DNA of 64,000 nucleotides, from the NCBI GenBank assembly GCA_964632505.1, contig CAZWCE010000003.1, forward strand, positions 62,001-126,000, written 5' to 3'. A program made the position numbers and the translations under genes. Every line of letters starts with the position of its first letter. The first letter of the stretch is position 1. Under the pieces are notes generated by a model. It searched no databases and was not told the DNA's origin. It saw only the letters and a list, made by a program, of their open reading frames with translations. Below are positions 47,305 through 57,400 of this stretch, piece by piece. This DNA is from CAZWCE01 sp964632505. Lineage in GTDB: Bacteria; Planctomycetota; Planctomycetia; Pirellulales; Thermoguttaceae.

Positions 47305-47446
47305 CGTCGAGGCGTCTCGAGGGCCGTTGCCGCCACGGGAATGGGGATCTATAATAAAGGGAGAGAGGATCACAGCGTTCCCTGTTTTCTTCGATTCAAG
47401 GTCGCCGACCTAGTTGTGATCCTCCCCCTCAAGCAAAAGGCCGCTG

Positions 47447-47665
47447 ATGAACATCGTCATTTTTTTAATCACACTTTTCGTTTTCCTTCTGGTCTTCCTG
47501 GCACTCGCTTTCGGGATGCAATTCCGCCGCAAGTACGGCGAGTGCAGCTGCAAGGCTTCTCGCAAAGTCATGCAAATTCATGACGAGATCGAAAAGCAGA
47601 AGAAGCGGCAACCTTATCGCCCCGAAAACGTCGATACGAAAGATCTCCCGATCATTCATTCGTAA
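47447..47665 (+). CDS. Small single-helix membrane protein, NqrM-like
   Basis: A 72-residue protein: one transmembrane helix (IFLITLFVFLLVFLALAFGM) followed by FRRKYGECSCKASRKV and a polar tail. The helix-then-Cys layout resembles NqrM (DUF539), the protein needed to mature the iron site of the sodium-pumping NADH:quinone reductase. NqrM has more cysteines than the C-x-C seen here, so the match is partial. AAAGG lies upstream of the ATG. The M50 gene starts 56 bases later on the same strand. No nqr gene is in the window. A generic small membrane protein is the alternative. Confidence 0.65.
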   Translation: MNIVIFLITLFVFLLVFLALAFGMQFRRKYGECSCKASRKVMQIHDEIEKQKKRQPYRPENVDTKDLPIIHS

Positions 47666-47720
47666 CGATCGTTCTCCTTTCGCGCACTCCTTTCCCGCTG
47701 ATCCCCCTCACGACCTTCCC

Positions 47721-48890
47721 ATGGCTGATCTTGATCGCCCCAATTCTCATGAAGACCGCAACCGGGAGCATTCCCCGTCCTTGGAAAACGGTCGGGGCGA
47801 ATCACCACCGCCTCGAAATCCGCTGGAGCCTGAAATCGTCGACATCTGGCACAGCGAAGAGGGAAGCGAATATGCCAGGCCGCGCAACATCTCGGGGCCC
47901 ATTCCCTTGGCCGGCGGCGGATATCGCTACGAATTCCGCTCTCACGAGGAGCCGGTCCAGGCGGAATTGGTCGACCAATCCCCATCGCAGGTACGCTGGA
48001 AACTACCGTTTTTCCTCTACCTGTTCACCTGGATGACGACCATGGCCGTTGGGGTGGCGACCTTCGGCCCCGTCGGATGGCAGTTCTCGGTCGCCCTGAT
48101 GACCATTCTCACTTGTCACGAAATGGGCCATTACCTCCAGACCCGACGATATAAGGTCTCGGCGAGTTTGCCGTTTTTCATCCCGATGCCGCTTCCCCCG
48201 TTCGGAACGATGGGAGCCGTCATCCGCATGGACGGCCGCATCCCCGATCGCCGGGCGCTGTTCGACATCGGCATCTCCGGCCCTTTGGCCGGACTGGTTC
48301 CCACGATCTTCTGCATCGTTCTCGGACTGCAATACTCCAAGTTGACCTCGATGACCGGCTTCAGCGGACAGGAATTCGGCGAACCATTGCTGTTCCAGTG
48401 GTTGATCCACCTGACATTCGGAGCCCTGCCTCCCGATGTGACCGTCCTGATGCATCCGCTGGCCATGGCCGGTTGGGTGGGGCTTTTTCTAACCTCGCTC
48501 AACCTGATGCCGATCGGCCAGCTCGACGGCGGGCACGTCTTCTACTCCCTGCTCCGCAAGAAAGCCTGGGACTACGCCTCTCTGCTCCTCTTGCTGATGG
48601 TGGGGCTGGTGTTCATCTTCCAGTACTGGCAGTGGAGTTTGATGCTGGTCCTCTTGATGCTCATGGGCCCCCGTCACCCGCCGACGCAGCGCGACGCCGT
48701 TCCGATCGGGCGGTTCCGCAAATGGCTCGGTTGGGCGACATTGGCGTTCGTCATCGTCGGCTTCACTCCGAGGCCGATCATCTTCCACGAGGACGAGAAA
48801 CCGGGGCCACCTTCCGAACAGCTCCCGGTCGCCTTTCAGATTCAGGAAGCCACGCCGTTTTCGCCTTCTTCGGAGGGGGATCGGGGCTGA
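47721..48890 (+). CDS. M50 family site-2-type intramembrane metalloprotease
   Basis: A 389-residue membrane protease. A ~100-residue Pro/Glu-rich cytoplasmic N-terminus is followed by six or so helices. The zinc motif H-E-x2-H is CHEMGHYLQ near residue 133, inside the membrane. The third ligand region is NLMPIGQLDGGHVFYSLL near 262. There is no PDZ domain between. Such proteases cleave transmembrane substrates to release signals. This simple type is common in planctomycetes and cyanobacteria. The start at 47721 is chosen because the upstream extension is Arg-rich and overlaps the small membrane protein gene. Confidence 0.92.
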   Translation: MADLDRPNSHEDRNREHSPSLENGRGESPPPRNPLEPEIVDIWHSEEGSEYARPRNISGPIPLAGGGYRYEFRSHEEPVQAELVDQSPSQVRWKLPFFLYLFTWMTTMAVGVATFGPVGWQFSVALMTILTCHEMGHYLQTRRYKVSASLPFFIPMPLPPFGTMGAVIRMDGRIPDRRALFDIGISGPLAGLVPTIFCIVLGLQYSKLTSMTGFSGQEFGEPLLFQWLIHLTFGALPPDVTVLMHPLAMAGWVGLFLTSLNLMPIGQLDGGHVFYSLLRKKAWDYASLLLLLMVGLVFIFQYWQWSLMLVLLMLMGPRHPPTQRDAVPIGRFRKWLGWATLAFVIVGFTPRPIIFHEDEKPGPPSEQLPVAFQIQEATPFSPSSEGDRG

Positions 48891-48934
48891 CCGCCGGAAA
48901 CCACCTCTTGCGTTGAATTCTCAACGACGGGCGG

Positions 48935-50308
48935 TCAATTCCCGAGCGATTGCAACGGAGCGGGGATGCGCCCGCCGAAATGAACGAATTGCCGACTCGC
49001 TCCCGCATTGCGGACTTCCAGAACGGGCGAAGCGCCGAAAAGCCCGCCGAAATCGACCTCCTCTCCCGCGGCAGCCCCGGGCACCGGCACCAGCCGGGCG
49101 GCGGTCGTCTTGTTGTTGATGACCCCGATCGCCATTTCATCGGCGATGATCGCGGAGATCGTTTCCGGGGGAGTATCGCCGGGGATCAGCACCATATCAA
49201 GCCCCACGCTGCAAACGCTGGTCATCGCCTCGAGTTTTTCGAGCACGAGGTGGCCCGATCCCACAGCCGAAGCGAGGGCGGCATCCTCGGAAACGGGAAT
49301 GAAGGCCCCGCTCAATCCCCCCACACTGCTGGAGGCAAAGAGTCCGCCCTTCTTGACGGCGTCGTTCAACAACGCGATCGCGGCAGTGGAGCCCGGCGCA
49401 CCGATATTTTCGATCCCCAGCGTCCGGAGGATTTCGCCGATGCTGTCGCCGATCGTCGGCGTCGGGGCCAGAGAGAGATCGACGATGCCGAACTCGGTCT
49501 CCAGCCGTTCGGCGACTTCCCGCCCGATCAGCTCGCCCACGCGCGTGACCCGAAAGCTGGTGATCTTGATCTCCTCGGCCAGATCGTTCAGCGTGAGATT
49601 CTTCGAGGTGCTCACGCGACGTTTCAACGCACTGCCGACCACGCCGGGACCGGAAACGCCGATATTGACGGTCGCCTCCGGTTCCCCGATGCCCATGTAG
49701 GCCCCCGCCATGAACGGGTTGTCCTCGGGAATATTCGCGAAAATGACCAGTTTGGCGCAACCGAACCCTTTGTGTTCTCGGGTCGATTCGGCGATCTCGG
49801 GCAGGAGGTGACCGAGTTGATGAATCGCGTCCATATTGATGCCGGCTTTGCGGGAAGCGCAATTGATCGAGGCGCAGACCCGTTCCGTTTGGGAGAGCAC
49901 CTCGGGAAGCGAGTCCAACACGACCTGATCGGCGGAAGTGATGCCCTTGTGCACCAGGGCGGTGAAGCCTCCGACGAAATCGACCCCGCATTCCCGTGCC
50001 GCCCTGTCGAGCGTTTTGGCCACCTGGACGGCGGCCGCTTTCCCGTGGCCGGCGAGAATGAGCGAAATCGGGGAAATCGCCAATCGTTTGTTCGTCACCG
50101 GAATACCGTATTTGCCGCCGACTTCGTCGCAAACCTTCACCAGTTGGCTCGCTCGGGAAGTGATCTTATGATGCAACTTCCGGCAGAGGTGATCGACGCT
50201 CGGTGCCGCACAATCGTTCACATTCAGGGCCAGCGTCACCGCACGGACATCCAAGTGTTCCGCATGCAGCATTCGAATGGTGGAGAGAATATCGTCGGTT
50301 CGCAACAT
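48935..50308 (-). CDS. UPF0210 / PFL family protein (DUF711)
   Basis: A 457-residue protein of a widespread family of unknown biochemical function. It starts MLRTDDILSTIRMLHAEHL, matching the family start (about 452 residues). Conserved stretches include GGFTALVHKGIT, CASINCASRKAGINMD, GFGCAKLVIFANIPEDNPFMAGAY, NIGVSGPGVVGSAL and DLSLAPTPTIGDSIGEIL. The family has no signal peptide and is cytoplasmic. In many genomes it is paired with an ACT-domain protein, and the same holds here: the double-ACT gene lies 86 bases upstream on the same strand. A role in amino-acid control is inferred from this pairing only. Confidence 0.92.
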   Translation of the reverse strand: MLRTDDILSTIRMLHAEHLDVRAVTLALNVNDCAAPSVDHLCRKLHHKITSRASQLVKVCDEVGGKYGIPVTNKRLAISPISLILAGHGKAAAVQVAKTLDRAARECGVDFVGGFTALVHKGITSADQVVLDSLPEVLSQTERVCASINCASRKAGINMDAIHQLGHLLPEIAESTREHKGFGCAKLVIFANIPEDNPFMAGAYMGIGEPEATVNIGVSGPGVVGSALKRRVSTSKNLTLNDLAEEIKITSFRVTRVGELIGREVAERLETEFGIVDLSLAPTPTIGDSIGEILRTLGIENIGAPGSTAAIALLNDAVKKGGLFASSSVGGLSGAFIPVSEDAALASAVGSGHLVLEKLEAMTSVCSVGLDMVLIPGDTPPETISAIIADEMAIGVINNKTTAARLVPVPGAAAGEEVDFGGLFGASPVLEVRNAGASRQFVHFGGRIPAPLQSLGN

Positions 50309-50394
50309 GATCTTGACTCGCATGAAAAAAAGAGAATCGCTTTGGAAAAGCAAGCAAATGGGCGGGGAAAAATGAACGGCGGAACGAAAAACGA

Positions 50395-50970
50395 CTATTG
50401 TTGGAAATGTAAGCGGACCTCGTTGGTCGCCACGAAGATGTTGTTGTGCTGCAACTTGACCGTGAATCCCAATTCCCGGCCCATTTCCTCCAGATCGTCT
50501 TGCAGCATACGCAAGTCCCATCCCTTGGGAACCTCCAACTGCCCGATGAGCACGAACTCCTCGCCCGTCAGGTCGCCGTAGAGATCTTGGATATTGATGT
50601 CCCGGCCGGCCAGGTAGCGGCTGAACTGCTGCACGATGCCGGGCTGATCCTCGCCGAAGGCGGTGATGACGAAAGAATCGGCTTTCTTCCCTTCTTCCGA
50701 CATGCGGGACTCGATCACCCGACGTGCGACAACCTGATACTTCTCGCCGAGCATCTCGTGGTCACGGATCTCCTTGGCCAACTGATCCGGTTCGATATCC
50801 TCCGGCAGGCAGACGATCATGATGAGCGTGAAATAGCCTCCCAGCACCGTCTGACTGCACGCATCGATGTTTCCCGAAAGATGCCCCACCGCCGTACTCA
50901 CCCCCGCGACAATGCCCGGATGGTCGTCCGACATCACATTCAATACATAGCGGTATTTCTGCTCGCTCAT
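50395..50970 (-). CDS. Double ACT-domain protein (GcvR-like)
   Basis: A 191-residue cytoplasmic protein made of two ACT domains. The first is residues ~5-85 (VLNVMSDDHPGIVAGVSTAVGHLSGNI, ILMIV-type strand) and the second ~95-185 (VITAFGEDQPGIVQQFSRYLAGRDINI...). ACT domains bind amino acids. GcvR, the best-known relative, inhibits the glycine-cleavage activator GcvA. No DNA-binding domain is present. The gene is co-directional with the UPF0210 gene 86 bases downstream. GAGG precedes the ATG. The ligand is unknown. Confidence 0.9.
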   Translation of the reverse strand: MSEQKYRYVLNVMSDDHPGIVAGVSTAVGHLSGNIDACSQTVLGGYFTLIMIVCLPEDIEPDQLAKEIRDHEMLGEKYQVVARRVIESRMSEEGKKADSFVITAFGEDQPGIVQQFSRYLAGRDINIQDLYGDLTGEEFVLIGQLEVPKGWDLRMLQDDLEEMGRELGFTVKLQHNNIFVATNEVRLHFQQ

Positions 50971-51160
50971 TCATCGCCTCGCATCGACTGGCTGAAATCG
51001 TCAAGAAATCATCGATCCCGTCACGCATGCCAGACCGGGAGACATCGCAACCGGGAACCATCCCACCCTCTTGGTCAAACCATTATTATAATGGGACGGG
51101 GGAGAAAGAAAAGCCGTCCGGCGAAAAGGCCCCGACCGGCAGAAGAGATCGAGAAGCGGT

Positions 51161-52987
51161 TCAATCGCCGCTTTCACGAACGCTGAACTCCAGCTTCCAG
51201 CGTCCCTCCCCACGGACCGCCAGACACCACAGTTCGAGAACGCCCAACTCGGTCACGCGCGTCTGGAACTGCACCGGAACCCAGTCGTCCTCCTCCACTT
51301 CATCGCGCGGAAGCACCGTTTCCATCGTATCGCTTTCTTGGAGTTCCGCTTCCGGGGCGTCGGCGTGGTCGATCAGCGACGGTTCGAGCAGGTCGCCGGC
51401 GCGATCCTCCTTCCGGACGGTGGAGCTGAAGAAGCGGAAATGGGCCGGTTCGCCGACCACCAGGCCGATTTCCGACGAGGGAACGTCGGTCTCCGTTCCT
51501 TCCTCCATGCCCTGCGGGGCGACGCAGAGCGCCCGCAACGGTCGCGGGGCCCCCGGGATCGCGAGTCCCGCCGTTTCGATGCCGATGTAATACGATCGCG
51601 CCGTGCCGCCGCGAATCCGCACACCCCCGCGCTCTTTCGCCCAACCGTAGTAGGCCGCCCCCCGGGCGACGGCGTGATCGAGGTTCCCTCCCGACTCCTC
51701 CGGCAGTTGATCGTTCAACACCTCAAGCGTCGCTTCATCGCTCCAGCCGCGGAGCACATCCAACAGACGGGTCCGGAGCACCTCCGCCTTGAAAACCCCG
51801 CCGTTGAGCAACAGGTGGGTCGGCATCCGGGGGGAAGCTTCCTCCTGATGACGATGCAGGAAAGACGCCAAATGACGTGTGATCGCCGTATCCTGCTCGA
51901 AGGGAAGTCCGATCTCGCGAAAACCGGACATCGCATGCCGCTTCGGGCGAGCATCGAGGCGACACTCCGGAAAAAAGCCGTCGGCCAGCAGCGAGGCCGA
52001 TTCCCGACGGGGAAGATCCGCCGAAACGGTTCCTCCGATGAGCTTCGAACCACGTCCGAGTACGGAAATCGTCTGCGTCTCCGGACCGTTCTCCACCAGC
52101 AGCTTCTCCTTCGCCGCGCGACAACTGTGCCACAGGGCGACCGATTGCCAAGGATCGAGCTTGGTTCCCTTCTCGGAGAAGAGCCCCGCCGCGAAGTGCG
52201 CCAAGGCGAGATCCATGTTGTCTCCACCGACCAGGAGGTGTTCCCCGACGGCGATTCGCTTCAGTTGCAAGTCCCCCTCGTGCTCCTCGACTCCGATGAG
52301 CGTCAGGTCCGTCGTTCCTCCGCCGACATCGCATACCAGGACCCGATCGCCGGTCGAGAGCGACGTTCGCCAACGGTCGCCCAAATCGGAAAGCCAGGAA
52401 TAGACCGCCGCCTGCGGTTCCTCGAGCAACAGAAGCGTCTCGGGATTGAAGCCGGCCAGTGAGGCCGCCTCCCGGGTCAGTTCACGGGCACTGGCGTCGA
52501 ACGAGGCGGGAACCGTCAACACGACCTGCTGCTCGGCGATCGGAACGTCGGGGAAAGCATGATGCCAAGCCGCACACAGATGAGCCAGATAACGGCGCGA
52601 CGCCTCGACCGGCGAGATTTTCGCCACCTCGGCCGGAGCGTTCCACGGCAGAATCGCCTCGTGGCGGTCCACTCGGCTGTGGCAGAGCCACGACTTGGCC
52701 GCACCGACGGTCCGCGCAGGCGCCTCGGCCGAACGTCGCCGGGCGAACTCGCCCACCGCGAAATCGCTACGCTCCCGCCACGGCAGCGCCAGATCCGTCC
52801 CTTCCGCCTCTTTTTCCGTCGCCAGGTAGACGAACGAGGGCAAGTGGGTTCGCGACTCCACCGTTCCGACATCGACCAGTTGGGGAATCGGCAGCAACGC
52901 CACTTCGGACGACTCCGTTTCCAGCGGAGTATAGGCCAGAACACTGTTGGTCGTTCCCAGGTCGATTCCAATCACATAGCGGGACAT
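51161..52987 (-). CDS. Hsp70 family protein (non-canonical DnaK relative)
   Basis: A 608-residue Hsp70-type protein. Phosphate loop 1 is VIGIDLGTTNSVLAYTP at the N-terminus. Phosphate loop 2 is VCDVGGGTTDLTLIGVEE near residue 220. The adenosine-binding segment is HLLLNGGVFKAEVLR near 390. The C-terminal third is not the usual DnaK substrate domain and lacks the EEVD-type tail. The protein belongs to the group of Hsp70 variants encoded next to DUF2760 genes, as here. It probably is a specialised ATP-dependent chaperone. No DnaJ or GrpE gene is nearby. Confidence 0.9.
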   Translation of the reverse strand: MSRYVIGIDLGTTNSVLAYTPLETESSEVALLPIPQLVDVGTVESRTHLPSFVYLATEKEAEGTDLALPWRERSDFAVGEFARRRSAEAPARTVGAAKSWLCHSRVDRHEAILPWNAPAEVAKISPVEASRRYLAHLCAAWHHAFPDVPIAEQQVVLTVPASFDASARELTREAASLAGFNPETLLLLEEPQAAVYSWLSDLGDRWRTSLSTGDRVLVCDVGGGTTDLTLIGVEEHEGDLQLKRIAVGEHLLVGGDNMDLALAHFAAGLFSEKGTKLDPWQSVALWHSCRAAKEKLLVENGPETQTISVLGRGSKLIGGTVSADLPRRESASLLADGFFPECRLDARPKRHAMSGFREIGLPFEQDTAITRHLASFLHRHQEEASPRMPTHLLLNGGVFKAEVLRTRLLDVLRGWSDEATLEVLNDQLPEESGGNLDHAVARGAAYYGWAKERGGVRIRGGTARSYYIGIETAGLAIPGAPRPLRALCVAPQGMEEGTETDVPSSEIGLVVGEPAHFRFFSSTVRKEDRAGDLLEPSLIDHADAPEAELQESDTMETVLPRDEVEEDDWVPVQFQTRVTELGVLELWCLAVRGEGRWKLEFSVRESGD

Positions 52988-53082
52988 ACTCTTTCATCCA
53001 CTCCATTTCCTTTTCGCGGGCAAACCGTTGCCGCCATTCATTCTCTCGCAACGTGACCAGCGGCCATCTCTCGACCGCACGG

Positions 53083-53631
53083 CTACAGCTCGACCTCCGC
53101 CGGCGCGAGTATGTTCACGGTTTCGGCGGCGCCGGTCCACTGGGGCAACTCGGTACGGGTCGCTTTCCAACCGTGATGCGTCAGCGTTCCCCGGAACGGC
53201 GGCCGGTCGGAAACATCGCCCAACAGTCGGTAGAACGCGGTTTCGGATTCTTTCACCTCGACGGTCTCATTTTCCTTCCGATCGGTCAGCGGACGAATCG
53301 CGAACCATCGCTCCAGTACTTCGGCACAATGGTCGTGGACCGTCCGAGCCGCCGCGCCCACCTGCTCGTCGCTGTAGCCGTCGAGCGACTCCTGTATGAA
53401 ATCGAGAAACCGGGCCTCGCGCTGCAGCGCCGACAGGAGGGTGATCGCCTCGCTCTGCGTGATCTTCTCACGGGTAGGTTCCTTCGGCGCCGCCGGTTGT
53501 TTCCCCTCGGGCTCCGGCTCGTGGCCCAAAGCGGGCACCGACCGGCCGGCAAGCAGTTTTTCGACCCGATCGGCCGTTTCCCGATTGCCGAGCACGGAAA
53601 AAAACGCCTTCAGTGCCGTCATGAATCGCAT
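53083..53631 (-). CDS. DUF2760 family protein
   Basis: A 182-residue cytoplasmic protein of unknown function. It begins MRFMTALKAFFSVLGNRETADRVEKLLAG. The core has the family's TQSEAITLLSALQREARFLDFIQESLDGYSD and VGAAARTVHDHCAEVLE stretches. CGGAG lies ten bases upstream of the ATG. It is transcribed with the Hsp70-variant gene 95 bases downstream, a pairing found in several phyla, so it is probably a partner or client-loader of that chaperone. That role is inferred. Confidence 0.88.
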   Translation of the reverse strand: MRFMTALKAFFSVLGNRETADRVEKLLAGRSVPALGHEPEPEGKQPAAPKEPTREKITQSEAITLLSALQREARFLDFIQESLDGYSDEQVGAAARTVHDHCAEVLERWFAIRPLTDRKENETVEVKESETAFYRLLGDVSDRPPFRGTLTHHGWKATRTELPQWTGAAETVNILAPAEVEL

Positions 53632-53914
53632 CGATGATTCTCCGTTGATTCCCGGAACCGTCGAGATGAGGCGGTTCCCGAATACAAATCTCGCATATTC
53701 CGATAAAACTAAGGCTTATAATAGTACGATCTTCCGGCAAAGGGGAGGGGGAGGCCCCCGGCTAGCCGCCGATGAAGCAATTGGATAGAATAAGCGGTCG
53801 TTTCCGCCGACTCCGGCCTTTTTTTTCGGACTTGTCCCGACGAGACGGTTCCGGAGAATAAGCAACGGACTTCTCGGTTTTTTTCGACCAGGATTTTTCA
53901 CAAGGAGACAAGGA

Positions 53915-54175
53915 ATGAAAGACGATCATATCATCGTAGGCGTCCACATCACCAATCGCGTGGAAAAAGCCGGCAGCGTGCAGGGAATCTTGACCGAGTA
54001 CGGCTGCAACATCAAGACCCGACTGGGCCTGCATACGGTCACCGAGGACGCCTGCTCGCCGGCGGGCCTGCTCATCCTGGAGATGGTCGGCGACGAAGCC
54101 AAAGTCGAGGAGATGATCCAGAAGATCAACGACTTGACCGGGGTCGACGCGAAGAAGATGATCTTCGGACACTGA
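53915..54175 (+). CDS. Small ACT-like / TM1266-like regulator
   Basis: An 86-residue protein with an ACT-like beta-alpha-beta fold: HIIVGVHITNRVEKAGSVQGILTEYGCNI, then GLLILEMVGDEAKVEEMIQKINDLTGV. It resembles the small family around TM1266 (annotated as iron-only hydrogenase system regulators, structurally like the C-terminus of NikR). The good site AAGGAG is upstream, and a TATAAT lies at 53717-53722 further up. No hydrogenase gene is nearby, so the annotation name should not be read as function. It is followed 232 bases later by valS on the same strand. Confidence 0.8.
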   Translation: MKDDHIIVGVHITNRVEKAGSVQGILTEYGCNIKTRLGLHTVTEDACSPAGLLILEMVGDEAKVEEMIQKINDLTGVDAKKMIFGH

Positions 54176-54407
54176 TTCCGCCGTCCGGGATCACCATAAC
54201 GCCTGTTCGTCGAAAGGAAACCGAGGCCGTTTTGCTTGGTGGCGTGTATCGGCCTTCTCCCGACTCCATTCCGTCTTCGACATGACGGCTGCTTCATACG
54301 GCGCGGTCGTGAGAGTTGAGGTCTGCGCCAAGTCGATCGCCGTTGCGAGACATCGATCCGGCGATATTCCCTTCAACTATTGCGAATCCTCTTTCCCTCC
54401 ATTCACC

Positions 54408-57400
54408 ATGAAGCAAGAACTCCCCAAACAGTACGAACACATCGCCGCGCAGAAACGCTGGTATTCCTATTGGGAGGAGAAGGGCTTTTTCCAGAGCGAT
54501 CCGAATCCCGAAAAATCGCCCTACACGATCGTCATCCCCCCGCCGAACGTCACCGGAGCCCTTCATCTCGGCCACGCCCTGAACGACACCCTCCAGGATA
54601 TCATGATCCGTCTCAAACGAATGCAAGGATTCCAGACGCTCTGGCTTCCGGGCATGGATCATGCCGGCATCGCCACCCAGGCGGTTGTGGAACGGCGACT
54701 CTTGGAGGAAGAAGGAAAGACGCGACACGATCTGGGACGCGAGGGGCTGGTCGCGCGAATCTGGGACTGGAAGGAAGATTATCAGAAACGGATCACCGCA
54801 CAAATCAAGCAGATGGGCTGCAGTTGCGATTGGCGGCGGACGCGCTTCACCCTCGATGATATTTGCGCCCGAGCGGTGCGCCACACCTTCTTCAAAATGT
54901 TCCAAGAGAAGCTGATTTACCGCGGGAAGCGACTGGTCAACTGGGACACCCACCTGCAAACGGCCGTCAGCGACGACGAGGTCTTCCACGAAACGGTCCC
55001 CGGCAACTTTTGGTACTTCCGCTACCCGGTGCTCGAACCGAAAACGGGCGAGCCGGAACATGTGACGATCGCCACGACCCGCCCGGAGACGATGCTCGGC
55101 GATACCGCGGTGGCGGTGCATCCCGATCCGGAGAAGGCGCTCGATCGGGCGGAGGACGAACTGAAAGAAAAAATCCGAAACGCGCCGAAAAAACAGCATG
55201 AGGAGATCGAGGCGGATCTGGCCGCGCTGGCCGAACGCCGGAAAACGATGCTCCCGCGACTGATCACCCTCCGCGACATGGCCCTCGACGGCCGAAAACT
55301 GAATCTGCCGCTGTTGGACCGCGAAATTCCTCTGGTCGCCGATACCTGGGCGAAACCGGAGTTGGGAACCGGATGCGTGAAAGTCACGCCCGCTCACGAC
55401 CCGAACGACTACGACGTCGGCAGGCGGCTCGATTTGCCGATGGTCAACATCCTCAACAAGGACGGCACGCTCAACGAAAATGCCGGCCCCTATCAAGGCT
55501 TGGCGATTCCCGACGCCCGGAAAAAAGTGGTCGACGACCTCGAGAAACTCTCGCTGCTGGAGAAGGTCGAGGACCGCATCATCGAATTGGCTCATTCCGA
55601 CCGATCGAAGACGCCGATCGAGCCCTATCTGAACGACCAATGGTTCGTCCGAATGGATCACCTCGCCCAAACGGCGATGGATGCGGTCGACGACGGTCGC
55701 GTAAAGATCATCCCCGAACGATACACCAAAAGCTATCTCGACTGGCTCAGCGAAAAGCGGGACTGGCCGATCGGCCGGCAACTCTGGTGGGGGCATCGCA
55801 TTCCGATCTGGTACTGCGCCGACGCCGATCAGGCAGCCCTCGAAAAGGCGTTCGCCGGTCGGGACGACGTCGTCTGGCATTGGGACGACGAGATGCAGCA
55901 GTGGTGGATCTGCTCCCGGGAAGAGGATCTCGCTCCCGATGCGGTCGCCGGGCACCAACTCGTCCAGGAGGAGGACGTCCTCGACACATGGTTCAGTTCC
56001 GCCTTATGGCCTCATTCCACCCTCGGATGGCCGGAAGAGACGCCGGAGCTCAAATACTTCTACCCGACGAGCGTCCTGATCACCAGTCGCGATATCATCA
56101 CGCTCTGGGTCGCCCGGATGGTGCTCGCCGGGCTGTTCAACGTGGGGGAGATCCCCTTCCACGAAGTGTACATCCACCCGAAAATTCTCGACAAGTACGG
56201 CGAGGGGATGTCGAAATCGAAGGGGAACGGCGTGGACCCGATTTCGGTGATGGAAAAGTTCGGCGCCGACTCGCTCCGGTTCGCGCTGGCTTACCTGACC
56301 ACCGAGAGCCAAGACGTACGTCTGGGACTCGATTTCCAATGTCCGCATTGCGGGGAGACGGTCGAACAAACACGGAAAAACCGTACTCTGGCGAAGATCG
56401 GCTGCCCGCATTGCAAGAAGGAATTCGCCACGCAATGGGCCGAATCGGCCGAAGACAAAAAGCTGCCCCAGGCGGCGGTCATCGGGGAACGTTTCGAGGT
56501 TGCCCGGAATTTCTGTAACAAGCTGTGGAATGCGTCCCGCTTCGCGATGATGCATCTGGAAGACTTCCAACCCGGCGAAGTACGGGAGAAAGACCTCCTG
56601 ATTGAAGACCGCTGGATCCTCTCCCGATTGGCGACGGTGGCCCGAAAAGTAACCGAAGCGCTCGACCACTACCGCTTTTCCGAAGCGGCCCGCACGCTCT
56701 ATGATTTCGCGTGGGACGAGTTCTGCAGCTTCTATGTCGAGATGATCAAGAATCGGCTGCAAACCCCCGACCAACGCCCGCAGGCGCAGCGCATCCTCGC
56801 GCACACACTCGACGTGCTTTTGCGTCTGTTGCACCCGATCATTCCGTTCCTCACCGAAGAGGTCTGGCAGCTCTTGGGCCCCCTCGCTCCGGTACGCGGC
56901 ATTCCGGAACCGGCTCCCGCGTCCGAGGCCGTCATCATCGCTCCTTGGCCGGAGCCCCATGCGTCGGCGATCGATCCGGTGATCGAATCCCAGTTCCAAC
57001 TCTTCCAGGAAGTGCTTCGCGCGGTGCGGGAAATCCGTTCGCGGCAGAACGTTCCGCCGAAGACCGAAATCTGCTTCTCGGTCCGGTGCGACGAAGAGAC
57101 GGTTCGGTTGCTGTTGCCGATGGAGCGGTATTTCGAATCGATGGCCGGAGCCCGAGCGACCGAGTGGGGGCCCCACGTGGAACCGCCGGCGATCTCCTCG
57201 AACGTGGCACTCGGGCAAATGGACGTCTTCGTCGACTTGGCCGATCTGATCGATGTCGAGGCGGAAATCAAGAAGAAGCAGAACGACCTGGCCAAGCTCG
57301 AGAAACGGGTCGCCGGAAAAGAGAAAAAAATTCAGAACGAAAAGTTTCTCGCCAAAGCGCCTGAGCAAGTCGTTCAAAAGGAACGCGATTCGCTGGCCGA

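Noticed and set aside
51338..52462. Long rightward frame inside the Hsp70 gene
   Set aside because: It is the reverse complement shadow of a clear Hsp70 coding sequence and shows no motif.
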